Assembly: GCA_900321795.1 (NCBI GenBank)
Contig: ONXO01000039.1
Location: 1-6,828 of the forward strand
Length of the DNA: 6,828 bases
Direction: 5' to 3'
Source: an uncultured Eubacteriales bacterium
Lineage (GTDB): Bacteria > Bacillota_I > Bacilli_A > RF39 > UBA660
The notes below the pieces were generated by a model. It was not told the origin of the DNA, searched no databases, and saw only the letters and a program-made list of their open reading frames with translations. Shown here piece by piece: positions 5,432 through 6,828 of this stretch; the first letter of the stretch is position 1, and every line of letters starts with the position of its first letter. The position numbers were made by a program, and so were the translations under genes.

Positions 5432-6828
5432 GAAGGGCAAGTTATATTCCCTTTTTTATCTTCAACAAGTAATTCACCACATTTAGGACATATTTCGCCA
5501 GTAGGTCTGTTCCAAGATGCATATGTGCATTTTGGGTAATTAGAACATCCATAGAACTCTTTGCCTTTTCTTGTTTTCTTAGCTATTATATTTCCTCCAC
5601 ATTTAGGGCACTCGCAAATAACACTTATTTCTTTTACAGTCTTTGGAATGTACTTGCATTCAGGATAGCCTGAGCAAGCTGCAAACTTGCCAAACTTTCC
5701 ATATCTATAAACAAGAGGCCTTCCGCATTCTGGGCATGTTTCCCCCGTTTCTTCAGGAGCTTCTTTTTCCATACCTTCTTTAGCTTCATCAACTAGTGGG
5801 GCAAACTCACTATAAAACTTATCTAATAGCTTGTGCCACACTTCATTACCTTCTGCTATTTTATCTAAATCGGTTTCCATATTTGAAGTATATTCTACGT
5901 TTATTATGCTTGAGAAAAACTCTTGTAGTTTATCTGTTACTATAATTCCTACTTTTGTAGGTATAAACTTTTTATTCTCTACAGTTATGTATTTTCTTTC
6001 CTTTAACACTTCAATAATTTTAACATAGGTGCTAGGCCTTCCTATTCCTAAGCTTTCTAGTTCTTTAATTAACTTATCTTCAGTAAACCTAGCTGGTGGC
6101 TCAGTAAAGTGAGATGTTTTGTGTATTTCAGTAGATACTATTATATTTGATTTGTATGACGCAAAATCAGGTAAAATTTTATCATTGCTTTCTTCAAAGT
6201 CTCCATAGACTTTTAGGTATCCATCAAATGTTTCTATTTGACCAGAAGCAGTAAACTTATAATCGTTGTTATCTAATACTACCGTTGTTGCCAAAACTTT
6301 TTGGTCGGCCATTAGAGATGCTAAAGCACGTTTATAAATAAGATTATAAAGTTTGTATTCATCATTTGTTAGATAAGCTTTTATGCTTTCTGGGGTTCTA
6401 TTAATACTTGTTGGCCTAATGGCTTCATGCGCATCTTGTACATTTTCATTTGTTTTGCCTGTTTTAACAAAGCCGATGTATTCATTACCATATTTGCCTT
6501 TAATATATCCTTGTGTTTCTTTTATAAATACATCAGAAAGTCTAACTGAGTCTGTTCTCATATAAGTAATTAAACCTACGTGCTCACTTCCTACTGTTTT
6601 ACCTTCATACAGTCCTTGTGCTAATCGCATTGTTTTAGAAGCACTAAAGTTCAGCTTTATACTAGCCATTTGAGTTAATGTACTTGTAGTAAAAGCAGGC
6701 TTACTTTTTTTATTCTTCTCTTTAGAAGTAACATCTTCAATTTTAAATGCATTAGATAGTTTACCTAATATTTCGTTAGCTTCTACTTCACTTTTTATTT
6801 CTATCTTTTTATCTTTGTATTTTGATAA
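5419..6828 (-). CDS. topA: DNA topoisomerase I (5' end beyond window)
   Basis: The last 469 residues of a type IA topoisomerase, which relaxes negatively supercoiled DNA by passing strands through a transient single-strand break. The frame is open to the window edge, so the TOPRIM domain and start are missing, perhaps 220 residues judging by family length. The catalytic block GLITYMRTDS holds the active-site tyrosine at fragment residue 89 (codon 6562-6564). It is preceded by PAFTTSTLTQ, typical of the family just upstream, and followed by DAHEAIRPT. GIGRPSTYV (the PSTYA-like strand) lies further on. Three C4 zinc fingers end the protein: fragment C365/C368/C385/C391, C407/C410/C428/C434 and C447/C450/C464/C467. 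These bind single-stranded DNA in other members. Met54 of the fragment is internal and not a start, because conserved family sequence lies before it. Confidence 0.97.
   Translation of the reverse strand, partial: LSKYKDKKIEIKSEVEANEILGKLSNAFKIEDVTSKEKNKKSKPAFTTSTLTQMASIKLNFSASKTMRLAQGLYEGKTVGSEHVGLITYMRTDSVRLSDVFIKETQGYIKGKYGNEYIGFVKTGKTNENVQDAHEAIRPTSINRTPESIKAYLTNDEYKLYNLIYKRALASLMADQKVLATTVVLDNNDYKFTASGQIETFDGYLKVYGDFEESNDKILPDFASYKSNIIVSTEIHKTSHFTEPPARFTEDKLIKELESLGIGRPSTYVKIIEVLKERKYITVENKKFIPTKVGIIVTDKLQEFFSSIINVEYTSNMETDLDKIAEGNEVWHKLLDKFYSEFAPLVDEAKEGMEKEAPEETGETCPECGRPLVYRYGKFGKFAACSGYPECKYIPKTVKEISVICECPKCGGNIIAKKTRKGKEFYGCSNYPKCTYASWNRPTGEICPKCGELLVEDKKGNITCPSCDK

Noticed and set aside
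5831..6565. Two short plus-strand open frames (5831-6028 and 6383-6565)
   Set aside because: Both lie opposite conserved topA coding sequence and have no family features.
6667..6669. ATG as the start of a short topoisomerase
   Set aside because: The frame stays open to the window edge and conserved TopA sequence (PAFTTSTLTQ) lies directly before this ATG, so it is an internal Met in a gene cut by the window.

Overview
The window is AT-rich DNA from a low-GC Gram-positive (Bacillota) type of bacterium. Supporting signs are purine-rich Shine-Dalgarno sites (AAAGGAAG, AAGGGGAG, GAGG), sigma-A style promoters, TAA stops throughout, and a tmRNA tag that opens Gly-Lys as in Bacillota. TGG encodes Trp and no gene reads through TGA, so the standard code fits. 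I cannot place it more finely; an uncultured Bacilli, Erysipelotrichia or RF39-like lineage is a guess. Every supported gene lies on the minus strand, so transcription runs from high to low coordinates.

From the high end, the 3' two thirds of topA (DNA topoisomerase I, open at the window edge) is followed by two small membrane-anchored proteins. These look like diverged paralogues with a pilin-like layout, their coding regions abut exactly, and a hairpin terminator at 4601-4620 closes the unit. A new unit then starts with lepA (elongation factor 4). Short gaps without terminators lead from lepA into two tandem membrane-anchored M15/VanY-type D,D-carboxypeptidases, each carrying an Ig-like stalk domain. 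Their catalytic ends are nearly identical.

The roughly 580 bases after the last protein gene are not empty. They hold a complete tmRNA gene (ssrA, 162-515) with encoded CCA, a G3-U70 acceptor stem, recognisable pseudoknots, its own strong promoter (528-556) and a downstream hairpin terminator (117-148). The tag reading frame encodes GKDYNFAPSFA, which ends in -SFA rather than the usual -LAA. The T-loop of the tRNA-like domain also departs from the canonical sequence. Beyond ssrA are a plus-strand terminator (86-108) and a good minus-strand promoter (31-59) firing out of the window.

In function the window combines DNA supercoiling control (topA), translation quality control (lepA, ssrA) and cell-wall peptide trimming (the VanY pair). 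The two pilin-like proteins are of unknown role. I saw no mobile element, CRISPR array or defence system. The most unusual items are the tmRNA tag and T-loop, the near-identical peptidase pair, and the pilin-like pair.
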